From the NCBI GenBank assembly GCA_029237695.1, contig CM055265.1, forward strand, positions 220,337,679-220,401,678: a stretch of 64,000 bases of DNA, given 5' to 3'. A program made the translations under genes and the position numbers. This stretch comes from Conchocele bisecta (lineage: Eukaryota > Mollusca > Bivalvia > Lucinida > Thyasiridae). The notes under the pieces are model-generated. The model saw only the letters and a list, made by a program, of their open reading frames with translations, searched no databases and was not told where the DNA came from. Shown one piece after another: positions 47,401 through 49,576 of this stretch. Position 1 is the first letter of the stretch. Every line of letters begins with the position of its first letter.

Positions 47401-49085
47401 ACTACGTAATAGATATAAATTCTTGAAGTGTCAATGTATGTGACACCCTTATTTCCAGCGGCCATTTTGAAGAGAATGGTGTCTGATACCACAGTAGTAG
47501 TTAGCAATAATCTCAACAGTGTGTGTTCATTGTATTATGAGTATAAGCAGAATAAACATACAAAATATCACCACTGCATTAAACATGTATAATACATATT
47601 ATATTGTCAAGTTTAAATGGCGGCCATTTTAAAAATAAAATAGCCGTCATTTTAAAATAATTATGCCAATATTTCTTATCCATAATAATAATAATAAAAA
47701 AACACCACATGTAATTACGTTGACGTTACATATAACTTAATATCGATGGTGGCCATTTTGAAATGCAAAATGGCCGCCATGCGGCTCTTATAAAATGGAA
47801 CCAACTTCTGTTTTGTTATATTTTGTATATAGATATATTTTCAAGCAGACACACACATTCCAATCACAATAGCATTTGAAAGAACATAACTACAGCCACA
47901 GAAATACTAGAATGTGTAACAAATCTATGATGTGGCGATGTACATAACACACTTAGTTTCGGTGGCCATTTTGAAGATAAAGATTATTCGTAGCATAATG
48001 CCAGTTAGCAATAATTTTAGCAGACTGTTTTCAAAGAAATACGAGTATAACCAGAAGGAAAATACAAATTATTACCACGACATTCAAAAATGTTAAATCA
48101 ATACTTTATTTCCAATTTTGAAATGGCGGCCAGTTTGAAAACCAAAATGGCTGATATCTCAAAATGTATTGAACTCATTCTGTCAATATTTCTTGTCTAT
48201 AATAATGTGTTGTTCGCTGTGAAAGCACCACACATAATGACGTTTACCTCGAAATATAAATTTCAATGGCTGCCATTTTGAATTTTAAGATGGCGGCCAT
48301 ATGGCTTATAGAAAAAAATGGAACCAACCTCAGTTTTGTTGCATGTGGTCTATAGATGAAAAAAAAACTTGGTTCAAACAATGTAGCAAAAATATTCACA
48401 AAACCTTAAATAATTACATAACAGAATACACTACTAGTTGGAAGGATTACATATCTGTAATTAATACATGTTGTTATCTGACCATTTTAGATCATAACAT
48501 AACAAAAAGCCTATCTTTGGTCAATTGAAGGGTCAGTGCAAGGAGTAGGCTAAGTCCTCATATCCCTCATGGACTTAGCCCCCGTCTTTCACTAACCCCT
48601 TCACTTTATTAGCATTGTAACACTTTTAAAAGGATTAAATGAAAGGTTCAGACGTATGTACGTTTTATTTAACTCTTTGCATGCTGGAAAATGTGTGGGC
48701 TATAAATAGTTCAAATATAGCAGATGACAATTCATTATATTTTCTTTTATTTCTCCTTATAAATGACATGAATATGTCTTGGAATTTCATTAGAATTGTG
48801 TCCGGAGGACACAATTCTAATGAAATTTCAAGACATATTTACAGAGAGAAATAAAACATATACTCGTAATTCGTTTGGCTGATATTTTCGCCGCTAGCGT
48901 GCAAAGAGTTAAGTACCTAGTTGTGCGTCCTGCGTAGTTCCGTTCACCACTCCATTCACAAAATATTCCAGTTCGTCTTTCGTCAGTTTTCCTCCATCCC
49001 GCTTTTTAATGATCAGCTCCGGAATACTGTAGTTAGTATGTCCCCGGATAACTTCTGAAACACTGTTCGTGTCTGACACATCCAT
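2235..49085 (-). CDS. TYMP: thymidine phosphorylase gene, six coding exons, 3' end outside window
   Basis: The enzyme carries out reversible phosphorolysis of thymidine (and deoxyuridine) to the free base plus 2-deoxyribose 1-phosphate. It is a cytosolic homodimer of pyrimidine nucleoside salvage. Joining 49085-48917, 26714-26512, 22756-22528, 8799-8681, 4822-4654 and 2462-2235 gives one open frame of 372 codons plus one base, with GT-AG at every junction. It carries [18 protein letters not shown] (from residue 99), the family signature [16 protein letters not shown] (129-144), RDVT (R187) and SIISKK (S202, K206). The last three base-binding residues correspond to R171, S186 and K190 of E. 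coli DeoA with a constant offset of 16. The family is usually 440-480 residues, so about 100 residues of the C-terminal domain should lie left of base 1; nothing matching was seen in 1-2200. Introns are packed with transposons. Exons are intact, so the gene looks functional. Confidence 0.95.
2501..2717. mobile_element. I-family repeat
   Basis: Inverted motifs acctctctaaacc / ggtttagagaggtt are repeated at 2501-2569 and 2691-2717. The same ends occur at 13112-13420, 42268-42290, 42716-42788 and, in a lacking-one-base variant (cctctctacaac), at 30173-30540. Confidence 0.65.
2724..2949. mobile_element. D-family MITE
   Basis: The family consensus, seen best at 55911-56144, is about 230 bp with inverted ends tatgtggctgtgactggaga / tctccagtcacagccacata. 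It has a self-complementary core gcctgtgcatccgcacag. This copy keeps the left end and core; its right end is worn. Confidence 0.75.
3019..3428. mobile_element. 410-bp inverted-repeat element
   Basis: The outer ends actgtctg / cagacagt and long inner arms (tttcgtgaaatttggtcaaa / tttgacaaaatttcacgaaa) fold over most of the length. A diverged relative is at 27905-28115. Confidence 0.65.
3640..4513 (-). mobile_element. F-family MITE (minus), split by an insertion
   Basis: It matches the intact copy at 60554-61056 in reverse. The left part is 3640-3975 and the right part about 4400-4513, ending ctactgagtgggcatgta. The interval between them is foreign (3977-4400). Confidence 0.7.
3977..4400. repeat. 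insertion with 58-bp perfect palindrome and duplicated CRE-like motif
   Basis: At 4267-4387 two arms pair perfectly for about 58 bp around a 5-base centre (ggccg). At 4072-4122 the 25-bp unit ggaagtgccttcatgacgtc... occurs twice in direct orientation, each with TGACGTCA, the cAMP-response-element consensus. The insert interrupts an F-family MITE. Confidence 0.75.
4513..4640. mobile_element. D-related MITE fragment next to TYMP exon 5
   Basis: The core gcgaacagtgcagaccctga and gcggatgcgcaggctgg is D-family. It ends about 14 bp from the exon 5 donor. Confidence 0.6.
4654..4822 (-). CDS. TYMP: TYMP exon 5 (residues 241-297)
   Basis: The acceptor is ccaacgtag|GTTGAC. The exon encodes [20 protein letters not shown], then [20 protein letters not shown] and VVELTVMLG. 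This matches the family segment in which M-D-x-P-L-G-R is nearly invariant. The donor is TTAG|GTACGT, phase 1. A MITE fragment with D-family core begins about 15 bp past the donor. Confidence 0.95.
4904..4968. repeat. short hairpin
   Basis: Arms aaataagcg / cgcttattt and accttttaaatgtat / atacatttaaaaggt enclose a small centre, upstream of the exon 5 acceptor. Confidence 0.6.
5012..5261. mobile_element. A-family TTAA MITE, second copy
   Basis: It has the same ends and hairpin core as 1302-1508. A partial duplication of the core (attctaaagtgctgtcaaag) makes it about 40 bp longer. Confidence 0.75.
5388..5527. mobile_element. 140-bp MITE
   Basis: Terminal inverted repeats are agaatctcaaacgagtt / aacgagtttgagattct (imperfect), with inner inverted atgagatttatgaag. 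It lies directly left of a C-family element. Confidence 0.6.
5570..5765. mobile_element. C-family double-hairpin element, left half
   Basis: The first hairpin (taggttagtgccgtgaatgg ... ccattcacggcactta) encloses the gaaacgggatgggcgaggct palindrome, followed by tatcccgtcaacacctaca. The second hairpin is missing here. Full copies: 42327-42630, 53937-54203 and 32690-33003 (inverted). Confidence 0.75.
6095..6411 (-). pseudogene. possible internally deleted transposon coding relic
   Basis: On the minus strand an ATG at 6411 opens [20 protein letters not shown]... for 47 codons. A shifted frame ending at 6095 then encodes [16 protein letters not shown] and [16 protein letters not shown]. The second part resembles, from memory only, the C-terminal end of tyrosine-recombinase-like transposon proteins (Crypton type: invariant 'SLxxY', then a GAxxNxxxFxx tail). 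Start and end of a protein with the middle missing would be a deletion derivative. The match is weak and unconfirmed. Confidence 0.25.
6412..6745. other. AT-rich sequence, nothing recognised
   Basis: It contains poly-T and poly-A stretches with no inverted ends or coding signal that I can support. Confidence 0.4.
6746..6852. mobile_element. C-family second hairpin, solo
   Basis: The segment atattcatacgcagtgattg through tttcacggcaccgtgtttca to gttgacgggataaat is the right half of the C family. Confidence 0.7.
7160..7282 (+). mobile_element. E-family TTAA MITE fragment
   Basis: It shares aaaagtgcagattctgag, agacggctcgtta and the terminal ttcaaagggt with the complete copies at 27651-27889 and 37088-37326. 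Confidence 0.5.
7715..7941 (-). mobile_element. tRNA-derived SINE, type S1
   Basis: Read on the minus strand, the 5' head has an A-box-like TTAGCGCAATCGGTAAC and a B box GGGTTCGATCC 45 bp later, followed by a non-tRNA body shared with 27165-27360. There is no closed acceptor stem, so it is a SINE and not a tRNA gene. Confidence 0.65.
7943..8096. mobile_element. C-family right half
   Basis: It carries the internal linker (gctttaaaatgcaaaaataa) plus the second hairpin, ending gttgatgggataaat. Confidence 0.7.
8225..8422. repeat. diverged E-family copy
   Basis: The end tccagttacataggggtgaa and gtgttaacc, and the gatctgaaagc segment, resemble E; the rest is worn. Confidence 0.35.
8443..8668. mobile_element. 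D-family MITE beside TYMP exon 4
   Basis: The core gcgtccgcacagtctgatca and the right end cttataagatccatctctccagt style match D. The outer end lies 12 bp from the exon 4 splice donor (8680). Confidence 0.75.
8681..8799 (-). CDS. TYMP: TYMP exon 4 (residues 201-240), substrate-binding Ser/Lys
   Basis: The acceptor gctgatttcag|CGTCC completes an Ala codon begun in exon 3. It is followed by [20 protein letters not shown], where S202 and K206 are the base-binding residues, then [19 protein letters not shown]. The donor is ATG|GTGAGG, phase 0. The first 22 coding bases and the acceptor are also the first unit of the tandem array that extends to 12233. A D-family MITE starts about 12-18 bp beyond the donor. 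Confidence 0.96.
8778..12233 (-). repeat. tandem array derived from the TYMP exon 4 splice acceptor
   Basis: Units of about 52-60 bp follow the pattern ccgccttcttagagataatg + gacgctgaaatcagcacaat + aaaccctctatac. Unit 1 (8778-8829) is the genuine exon 4 acceptor and its first 22 coding bases. On the minus strand each unit reads tttattgtgctgatttcag followed by codons for A-S-I-I-S-K-K/Q. Higher-order repeats exist, for example 165 bp (9247 and 9412) and 84 bp (9798 and 9882). Length without the inserted MITE suggests 50-60 units. Many units keep length divisible by three, which explains long incidental open frames on both strands. Confidence 0.92.
9992..10450. mobile_element. 459-bp TA-flanked MITE inside the exon-derived array
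   Basis: It has terminal inverted repeats CAGTAGCGCTTTTCTGC / GCAGAAAAGCGCTACTG with TA on both sides (9990-9991 and 10451-10452), as in Tc1/mariner-type insertions. The interior is AT-rich and full of atacgatatg-like palindromic steps. Removing it restores a normal satellite unit (aaacct-ta-tatgcaccgcatc). Confidence 0.85.
12237..12920. repeat. tandem repeat, four units of about 120-180 bp
   Basis: Each unit has attgaaatattaaagtaat, gaagttatgacataattg, aaactccggcgaacttctta and a 'gtggcatttgtccacag' end. The array closes with a cacacgg-rich stretch (12830-12870). An inverted relative lies at 19788-20110. Confidence 0.75.
13112..13420. mobile_element. I-family element with internal exact duplication
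   Basis: Outer ends are cagtggaacctctag and gtttagagacgttcgtctgta. The interior holds a 104-bp sequence twice in tandem (13162-13265, 13266-13369) with no mismatch seen, so the duplication is recent. Confidence 0.75.
13440..13620. mobile_element. half copy of the MITE at 53609-53826
   Basis: It shares tctagcaaagtatactttga, gggagaaat and attattatactgaat(c/t)tattaca. Confidence 0.55.
13732..13801. repeat. L-family palindrome, half copy
   Basis: The right arm, ending acttacacgctgacccca, and a remnant of the left end are present. The complete palindrome is at 41411-41512. Confidence 0.7.
13802..14930. other. intron 3 sequence, nothing recognised
   Basis: There is a C-rich run at 14785-14820 and a ggtacc palindrome pair near 14060-14078. 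No coding or transposon signal that I can support. Confidence 0.4.
14930..15205 (+). repeat. M-family dispersed repeat
   Basis: Shared motifs are cagccctgacattaga, gtcaggtcttcaccacac, agtagtaggattag, tataacgggattagccgga and gttaaattacc. Relatives lie at 39370-39880 and 53330-53600. Confidence 0.65.
15240..15960. repeat. module series with ggcggccatctt motifs
   Basis: Four spaced motifs (near 15268, 15430, 15619 and 15770, the last degenerate) have similar flanks and a spacing of roughly 150-190 bp. Comparable series occur at 37600-38740, 40860-41240, 47440-48310, 59180-59560 and 61360-61750. Confidence 0.55.
16160..16265. repeat. inverted partner of 18910-19015
   Basis: Here: agtgaacctagacatt, tgtttcctataaactttt and agctttgttgcccaa. 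The reverse complement of 18910-19015 has the same blocks in the same order, so the two segments bracket the relic gene at 16.4-17.5 kb. Confidence 0.6.
16360..17483 (+). pseudogene. decayed transposon-like gene, PIN-like and Cys-rich family (copy 1)
   Basis: Fragments in order, with stops and frameshifts between them: [20 protein letters not shown] (from about 16365), [53 protein letters not shown], then MHAIGE-TGA-DTSS-TAA-PYGKG (TGA at 16731-16733). After a frameshift come [20 protein letters not shown] and [20 protein letters not shown], then [20 protein letters not shown], a Cys cluster (C..C...C..C, YCNC, GCCN) and an acidic tail. I know this as a common, unnamed multicopy family of aquatic invertebrates; the A-D-I-T / SDDTD block resembles a PIN-like nuclease core. 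The order of blocks matches the copy at 62154-64000. The N-terminal half is missing. Confidence 0.75.
17484..18865. other. AT-rich intron sequence downstream of the relic
   Basis: Apart from the hairpin at 18208-18330 I see no gene or clear element. The right boundary of the transposon that carried the relic may lie near 19015. Confidence 0.35.
18208..18330. repeat. hairpin element
   Basis: Arms ttattgtgattttacacagg-ctatatggtgtaata and tattacaccatatag-cctgtgtagaatcacaata surround a 40-bp centre. Confidence 0.7.
18910..19015. repeat. inverted partner of 16160-16265
   Basis: See the left partner. A ggcggccatcgtggattt module lies immediately left at 18873. Confidence 0.6.
19354..19423. repeat. 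hairpin
   Basis: Arms aacccctattgttcacccac / gtgggtgaacagtagggggtt with inner cagtgtaac / gttacact. Confidence 0.7.
19788..20110 (-). repeat. gtgtgtccgtcc microsatellite plus inverted copy of the 12.2-kb repeat
   Basis: The simple repeat of GTGTCC/GTCC units (19788-19890) is followed by gttaagaagtttagcgga, cagatccatgctgcccttaa and gttaagaagtttgccggcg, which are reversed motifs of the 12237-12920 array. Confidence 0.7.
20294..21251. mobile_element. 958-bp element with arms of about 235 bp
   Basis: The outer ends gtataccagcctgacatgg / ccatgtcaggctggtatac continue inward through ggaattcctgt, tccctgtttattatggcgcg and cactgctccagtatgagaac to the ggccattatata centre borders (20294-20530 versus 21003-21251). 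No open frame fills the middle, so it is non-autonomous. Confidence 0.8.
20655..20745 (-). mobile_element. tRNA-like SINE head inside the 958-bp element
   Basis: On the minus strand an A-box-like TAGTGCTCTAGTGGGTAG is followed by a B-box-like GTCGTGAGTTAGAATCC. There is no proper acceptor stem. Confidence 0.45.
21252..21865. other. intron 3 sequence, nothing recognised
   Basis: A repeated catgaccaatatt(a/c)c at about 21610 and 21724 is the only structure noted. Confidence 0.35.
21866..22050 (+). mobile_element. tRNA-derived SINE, type S3
   Basis: The B box is ccgggttcgattcccac (about 21923), preceded by a degenerate A box. The body has gtgtcattgggcaagacaac and tcctatcggatgggaac, a body sequence I recognise as recurrent in invertebrate SINEs. 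Confidence 0.6.
22266..22475. mobile_element. D-family MITE beside TYMP exon 3
   Basis: The core gcggatgcacaggctgatct and right end tatccactcacagccacac match D; its end lies about 50 bp from the exon 3 donor. Confidence 0.75.
22528..22756 (-). CDS. TYMP: TYMP exon 3 (residues 125-201), family signature
   Basis: The acceptor is gtcgcag|GTGCCC. The exon opens with [20 protein letters not shown], which satisfies the thymidine/pyrimidine-nucleoside phosphorylase signature. It continues through [20 protein letters not shown], where R187 is the base-contacting Arg. The donor is GCAG|GTGAGG, phase 1. Family members usually have Gly at position 134 (GLGHTGGT); here it is Ala, a mild change. A D-family MITE begins about 50 bp into the intron. 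Confidence 0.96.
22978..24002. mobile_element. D-family MITE split by an 800-bp TIR element
   Basis: The left end (gtggatgtgactggagaaat) and core lie at 22978-23080 and the right end (gtctccagtcacagccac) at 23983-24002. Between them, 23169-23972 has its own inverted ends agtatcttactgggctgcga / tcgcagcccagtgagatact and is rich in gcgacaaattgcgaa motifs. Confidence 0.65.
23525..23655. repeat. G/C-rich minisatellite, 9-10 bp unit
   Basis: About a dozen units of cctgggacc(c) sit inside the inserted element. On the minus strand they read as Gly-Val-Pro triplets and mimic collagen in a 150-codon open frame. No signal peptide, splice context or conserved flanks support a gene. Confidence 0.85.
24061..24460. 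mobile_element. H-family MITE, complete
   Basis: Ends catgatcacgtggttacaac / gtaccacgtgatcatacacc, inner arms gcaaacgcgtcttcatgagc / caagacgcgtttgatgcgc, and a central hairpin cgaagaatcgatttccgtgt / acacggacatcgattcttcg. Other copies: 43612-44040 and 56862-57320 (different centre). Confidence 0.8.
24535..24691. mobile_element. B-family hairpin with rearranged loop
   Basis: The arms are as in 1797-1960, but the loop contains an extra cgtcctgtattcccgctttc segment, as if one arm had been partly copied. Confidence 0.75.
24990..25132. mobile_element. A-family MITE, worn copy
   Basis: It keeps cagttttgacagcac, cagcagacgaaaaaatt and the right end cgtaagggttaa; the left end is lost. Confidence 0.55.
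25494..25634 (-). CDS. possible first coding exon of an unknown gene inside TYMP intron 2
   Basis: ATG at 25634 encodes [20 protein letters not shown], then [20 protein letters not shown] and WSYLEI before a stop. The block R-V-x-I-G-x-x-x-x-x-W is one I associate with N-terminal regions of multicopy invertebrate proteins of unknown function. Just upstream on the same strand, TGCGCATGCGCA (25666-25677) fits the NRF-1 site consensus, and the surrounding 120 bp is CpG-rich. A clear splice donor was not found, so it may be a retained fragment. Confidence 0.35.
   Translation of the reverse strand: MSKRPGRKLVETASAKKKAKCLRDRQYRERVVNIGDQITKWSYLEI
25666..25677. promoter_or_regulatory. NRF-1-like palindrome
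   Basis: TGCGCATGCGCA lies in a CpG-rich patch about 32 bp upstream of the ATG at 25634. It matches YGCGCAYGCGCR; function is inferred. Confidence 0.45.
25785..25897 (+). mobile_element. F-family MITE, right end only
   Basis: It runs from atagcgggcactcgtaattt to gcgtgggcatgtacctttaa. A detached left end (taaaggtacatgcccacgca) is at 25208-25230. Confidence 0.6.
26159..26254. mobile_element. 96-bp MITE
   Basis: Ends aatgggtgttccgggacata / tatgtcccgaaaaacccatt form an imperfect 20-bp inverted repeat. Confidence 0.65.
26313..26503. mobile_element. G-family MITE truncated at the TYMP exon 2 donor
   Basis: The left end ggggcccgtttcactaaact and central palindrome ataggctgcatatgcagcct are intact. 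The right end stops at cttacga, eight bases from the exon 2/intron boundary, and lacks its last 40 bp. Complete copy: 57573-57823. Confidence 0.8.
26512..26714 (-). CDS. TYMP: TYMP exon 2 (residues 57-124), phosphate-binding loop
   Basis: The acceptor ctctccacag|GCGCC restores a Gly codon with exon 1. The exon encodes [20 protein letters not shown] and onward to the phosphate-binding [13 protein letters not shown] (residues 100-112), ending [10 protein letters not shown]. The donor is AAG|GTAAGC, phase 0. In exon and intron order this is the second coding exon, 22.2 kb downstream of exon 1. A G-family MITE starts at intron base +9 and supplies a second GTAAGT ten bases further in. Confidence 0.95.
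26817..27050. mobile_element. Z-family left end with J hairpin
   Basis: caggggcgtcgga at 26817 is the Z-family terminal repeat. At 26957-27033 lies the J hairpin (gttgttaccactcagttgaa / ttcaactgagtggtaacaac). No right end was seen. Confidence 0.6.
27165..27360 (-). mobile_element. tRNA-derived SINE, type S1, second copy
   Basis: It shares the body (cacttatacaaatgctatct, tttggcacagatggg) and the tRNA-like head gaggatcgaacgagggccgc with 7715-7941; the head is deleted in the middle. Confidence 0.55.
27366..27485. mobile_element. D-family MITE, left half
   Basis: It runs from gtctgtgactggagaaatgg through tgtgcagcctcatagtctga to tccgtcatttcatc. Confidence 0.65.
27522..27612. mobile_element. G-family MITE, left fragment
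   Basis: gggcatgtttcactagtgac and cttcgtacgactaagaagtt, followed by a gttcgtaagtgcaaa block. Confidence 0.55.
27651..27889. mobile_element. E-family TTAA MITE, complete
   Basis: TTAA flanks at 27647-27650 and 27890-27893. The palindrome gccggctcgtaacgagccg sits between gtgcaga / tctgcac arms. It is exactly 239 bp, as is the copy at 37088-37326. Confidence 0.8.
28425..28645. mobile_element. E-family MITE, left end lost
   Basis: It shares ggctcgtgacgagccgtct, aaatggactagtctgaaaat and the right end gggtggaagggttaa. Its TTAA directly abuts the next F-family element. Confidence 0.7.
28650..29085 (+). mobile_element. F-family MITE
   Basis: It begins aggtacgtgctcactctt and runs through attcaccattaccccacgta to gtcacaattatacacttata. 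The right terminal 30 bp is missing. Confidence 0.7.
29086..29185. repeat. 21-bp tandem repeat, half of a foldback
   Basis: Units of taacaattcgttcccacga, as in the larger foldback 52858-53220. The adjacent ccccagcggggttccgta matches that element's end. Confidence 0.65.
29218..29335 (-). mobile_element. tRNA-derived SINE, type S2
   Basis: On the minus strand, TTAGCTCAGTCGGTTAAAGC (A box) and CTCGGTTCGAGTCC (B box) are 40 bp apart. The 5' TTCCCGG cannot pair with the 3' CCAATGC, so there is no acceptor stem. Confidence 0.6.
29465..29645. repeat. degenerate A/T-rich tandem repeat
   Basis: aattatttagagctag-type units recur in both orientations. Confidence 0.5.
29764..29850. mobile_element. 87-bp MITE
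   Basis: Perfect 15-bp ends CAGGCCCGTAGCCAG / CTGGCTACGGGCCTG, with a G-run in the interior. Confidence 0.75.
29869..30673. mobile_element. Z-family element holding three nested repeats
   Basis: 13-bp ends CAGGGGCGTCGGA / TCCGACGCCCCTG are flanked by ATGAT on both sides (29864-29868 and 30674-30678), a likely 5-bp target duplication. Inside are the J hairpin (29939-30009) and an I-like element with cctctctacaac / gttgtagagagg ends (30173-30540), itself interrupted by an A-family MITE (30251-30449). Confidence 0.75.
30251..30449. mobile_element. A-family MITE nested in an I-like element
   Basis: It has the caacattttagaatcatttcc / ggaaatgattctaaaatgct hairpin core with cgtccgctg / agatgacgac subterminal blocks. 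Confidence 0.75.
30705..30850. repeat. N-family dispersed repeat
   Basis: It matches 51172-51325 in reverse: gcaacatgtggcgcacgtgt, tcataggtcatgtgggtata and actgatgcaatatggtgcaa. Confidence 0.7.
31236..31310 (+). mobile_element. possible tRNA-like SINE head
   Basis: The B-box-like gcgagttcgagcctcgg follows an A-like aaagtgctcggtaaatgc by about 35 bp, then an AT-rich tail. Weak. Confidence 0.35.
31690..31772 (-). mobile_element. possible tRNA-like SINE head
   Basis: On the minus strand, TAGCGTAGTGGTAACA (A box) and GGGTTGTGGGTTCTG (B-like) are spaced about 45 bp apart. Confidence 0.4.
31775..32685. other. intron 1 sequence, nothing recognised
   Basis: AT-rich, no repeats shared with the rest of the window and no coding signal. 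Confidence 0.4.
32690..33003 (-). mobile_element. C-family element, full length, inverted
   Basis: The second hairpin (32700-32800: gtgccgtgaaacacggtgcc) precedes the linker and the first hairpin (taggttagtgctgtgaatgg ... ccattcacggcactaaccta). Confidence 0.8.
33004..33130 (+). repeat. O-family repeat
   Basis: It shares atgggccgcgccatacgaaa, cttaatgacaacgtcatgaa and ttttgccctcccattta with 34600-34725. Confidence 0.7.
33131..34540. other. intron 1 sequence, nothing recognised
   Basis: No coding similarity or terminal repeats seen. Confidence 0.4.
34543..34725. repeat. O-family repeat with hairpin
   Basis: Arms tcattaagcccggttttcgc / cgaaaaccgggcttaatga lie at 34536-34640; the 3' part is the O-family block. 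A directly repeated ttttgcgtgcgcacgcgata follows at 34755-34798. Confidence 0.65.
34910..35022 (-). mobile_element. tRNA-like SINE head, type S4
   Basis: On the minus strand, TGGCTCAGTGGTATCG (A box) and GAGAGTTCGAACCTC (B box) are separated by about 60 bp with an intron-like AT stretch. A worn tRNA pseudogene is the alternative. Confidence 0.5.
35591..35833. mobile_element. D-family MITE
   Basis: Both ends are present (tatgtggctgttactggag / ccccagtcacagccacgta). Confidence 0.8.
36114..36356. mobile_element. D-family MITE
   Basis: The left end is tatgtgggtgtcgctggata; the core gcggatgcacagctgatcgg is present; the right end is worn. Confidence 0.7.
36533..36930 (-). mobile_element. F-family MITE, inverted, right part replaced
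   Basis: It starts ttaaaggtacatgcccacac and runs through tttcatatgcaaatgaggca. At 36890 it turns into a short inverted copy of itself (tgtccgttagcattttta / cattaaaatgctagcggaca). Confidence 0.65.
37088..37326. mobile_element. E-family TTAA MITE, complete, inverted
   Basis: TTAA at 37084-37087 and 37327-37330. The palindromic centre is ggctcgttacgagccggctc; 239 bp. Confidence 0.8.
37600..38740 (+). repeat. module series with aagatggccgcc motifs (left arm)
   Basis: Repeating blocks of about 150-180 bp each contain tccaagatggccgcc or a variant, followed by attttagcatg/ttagcagact-type text. Confidence 0.6.
39370..39880 (+). repeat. M-family dispersed repeat, longest copy
   Basis: It starts ttgttgttgctgttggttcg and ggtttaacggcctatcaaca, and ends in two versions of atcgtgattcct...gaggaa..ccctaccgttaattta (39770 and 39905). 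Confidence 0.65.
40319..40555. mobile_element. P-family MITE
   Basis: Ends tgattttgtaccttcggaca / tgtccgaaggtacaaaatca are perfect for 20 bp, with inner arms aatacgtttacaaaa / ttttgtaaacgtatt. A second copy is at 54415-54625. Confidence 0.8.
41411..41512. repeat. L-family near-perfect palindrome
   Basis: Arms tggggtcagcgtgtaagtgc ... aacctgtcgtgttcgttcgt, total 102 bp, centre ggttggttccaacc. A half copy is at 13732-13801. Confidence 0.8.
42327..42630 (+). mobile_element. C-family element, full length
   Basis: Both hairpins are joined by the linker cacatacaattggctttaaa. It sits between two I-family ends (42268-42290 and 42716-42788), suggesting insertion into an I element. Confidence 0.8.
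42716..42788. mobile_element. I-family hairpin
   Basis: cagtgaaacctctctaagcc / ggtttagagaggtttcactg around cccaggg. Confidence 0.75.
42789..43610. other. intron 1 sequence, nothing recognised
   Basis: No repeats shared with other parts of the window and no coding signal. Confidence 0.4.
43612..44040. mobile_element. H-family MITE, complete
   Basis: Ends gcatgatcacgtggttacaa / ttgtaaccacgtgatcatac. The central hairpin cgaagaatatatttccgtgt is close to that at 24061-24460. Confidence 0.8.
44565..44765 (-). mobile_element. SINE, type S5
   Basis: It contains ataaagtgtcttgctcaagg, acacaacgcacgccgctagt and caggctcgaaccca, a conserved SINE 3' domain and B-box-like end that I recognise from several invertebrate groups. 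No tRNA stem. Confidence 0.5.
44770..46300. other. intron 1 sequence, nothing recognised
   Basis: AT-rich; a repeated tcacacaa/aatatatcacacg pattern near 45650-45800 is the only regularity. Confidence 0.4.
46310..47130 (+). pseudogene. decayed Ty3/Gypsy-type LTR retrotransposon integrase
   Basis: In shifting frames: [14 protein letters not shown] (zinc-finger region before the core), WYKMVG-like residues, [27 protein letters not shown] remnants of the second catalytic Asp region, [19 protein letters not shown] (after the catalytic Glu position), then [17 protein letters not shown] and the basic C-terminal part to 47126. Multiple stops and frameshifts make it nonfunctional. No LTRs were identified. 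Host is a TYMP intron, same 5'-3' sense opposite to TYMP. Confidence 0.7.
47320..48345 (+). repeat. two-copy tandem repeat of about 540 bp with ATGGCGGCC motifs
   Basis: Copy starts are atatcatttgaagaaacata (47328) and atagcatttgaaagaacata (47867). Each carries several (a)atggcggccattttgaa motifs and ends with aaaatggaaccaac and ttctgttttgttat-like text (47790 and 48317). Confidence 0.7.
48673..48908. mobile_element. TTAA-flanked MITE next to the TYMP exon 1 donor
   Basis: TTAA at 48669-48672 and 48909-48912, ends CTCTTTGCA(T)GC / GC(G)TGCAAAGAG. The central near-perfect palindrome at 48764-48842 is gaatatgtcttggaatttca ... tgaaatttcaagacatattt. piggyBac-type flanks. Confidence 0.85.
48917..49085 (-). 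CDS. TYMP: TYMP exon 1 (start codon to residue 57)
   Basis: The ATG at 49085-49083 is the first in-frame ATG after an upstream in-frame TAG. The exon encodes residues 1-56 plus the first base of codon 57. It contains [20 protein letters not shown] and then [15 protein letters not shown], matching the family's N-terminal helical region (PELIxxKRDGGxLxxxEIxxF). The donor is CTAG|GTACTT, phase 1. The MITE at 48673-48908, with its TTAA flank at 48909-48912, ends only three bases from the donor GT, so intron positions from +5 on are transposon sequence. Confidence 0.92.
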
Positions 49086-49240
49086 GTCTGTTCTCAGAGC
49101 AGTTTTAACATGTATTATTATACCATAATACTATCACAGCGCGATTGATCGTAAATACGCACGTGGCAGCGGCACCGGCTGTATAAATAGATCGCGCCAC
49201 TACGAATTCGCCGAGGTGAATGAAATGAAAAAAAACAATC
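49086..49240 (-). promoter_or_regulatory. presumed TYMP 5' region
   Basis: This is sequence upstream of the TYMP start codon, moderately CpG-containing around 49140-49210. A palindromic CACGTG E-box lies at 49160-49165. TATAAATAG at 49183-49190 reads on the plus strand, opposite to the gene, so it is not a good TATA box for TYMP. No transcription start can be fixed from sequence. Confidence 0.3.
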
Positions 49241-49365
49241 AGATAAGTGTGGTGTGCAAAAACCGGCGCTGTTCACGTATAACTAGCTATCATCCTAGCA
49301 TAAATGCACAACTACATGTAGCAACAGGAACTCGGAAATGAGAGTACTGGAACAATGCAATTGGG

Positions 49366-49576
49366 CTGAATGCTGAATTGAAATTTGTCGTCTGCTGTAA
49401 ATTTTTATTTCCCATGTTTACTGATCAAAAACATGTTTTCACAACACTTTAGAATCATTTCCAATGGATGGAAATGATTCTAAAATGCTGCCAAAACATG
49501 TTTCTATCGAGAGAAAAGACAAATTATGAAACAACGCCAGACGACAATGTGTAGTTACCTCATTCTAAGGGTTAAT
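49366..49576. mobile_element. A-family MITE upstream of TYMP
   Basis: tttagaatcatttccaatgg / ccatggaaatgattctaaa-type hairpin, with gtcgtctgctg / cgccagacgacaa subterminal blocks and taagggttaa at the right end. Confidence 0.75.

Noticed and set aside
49183..49190. TATA box for TYMP
   Set aside because: TATAAATAG reads on the plus strand, whereas TYMP is transcribed from the minus strand.
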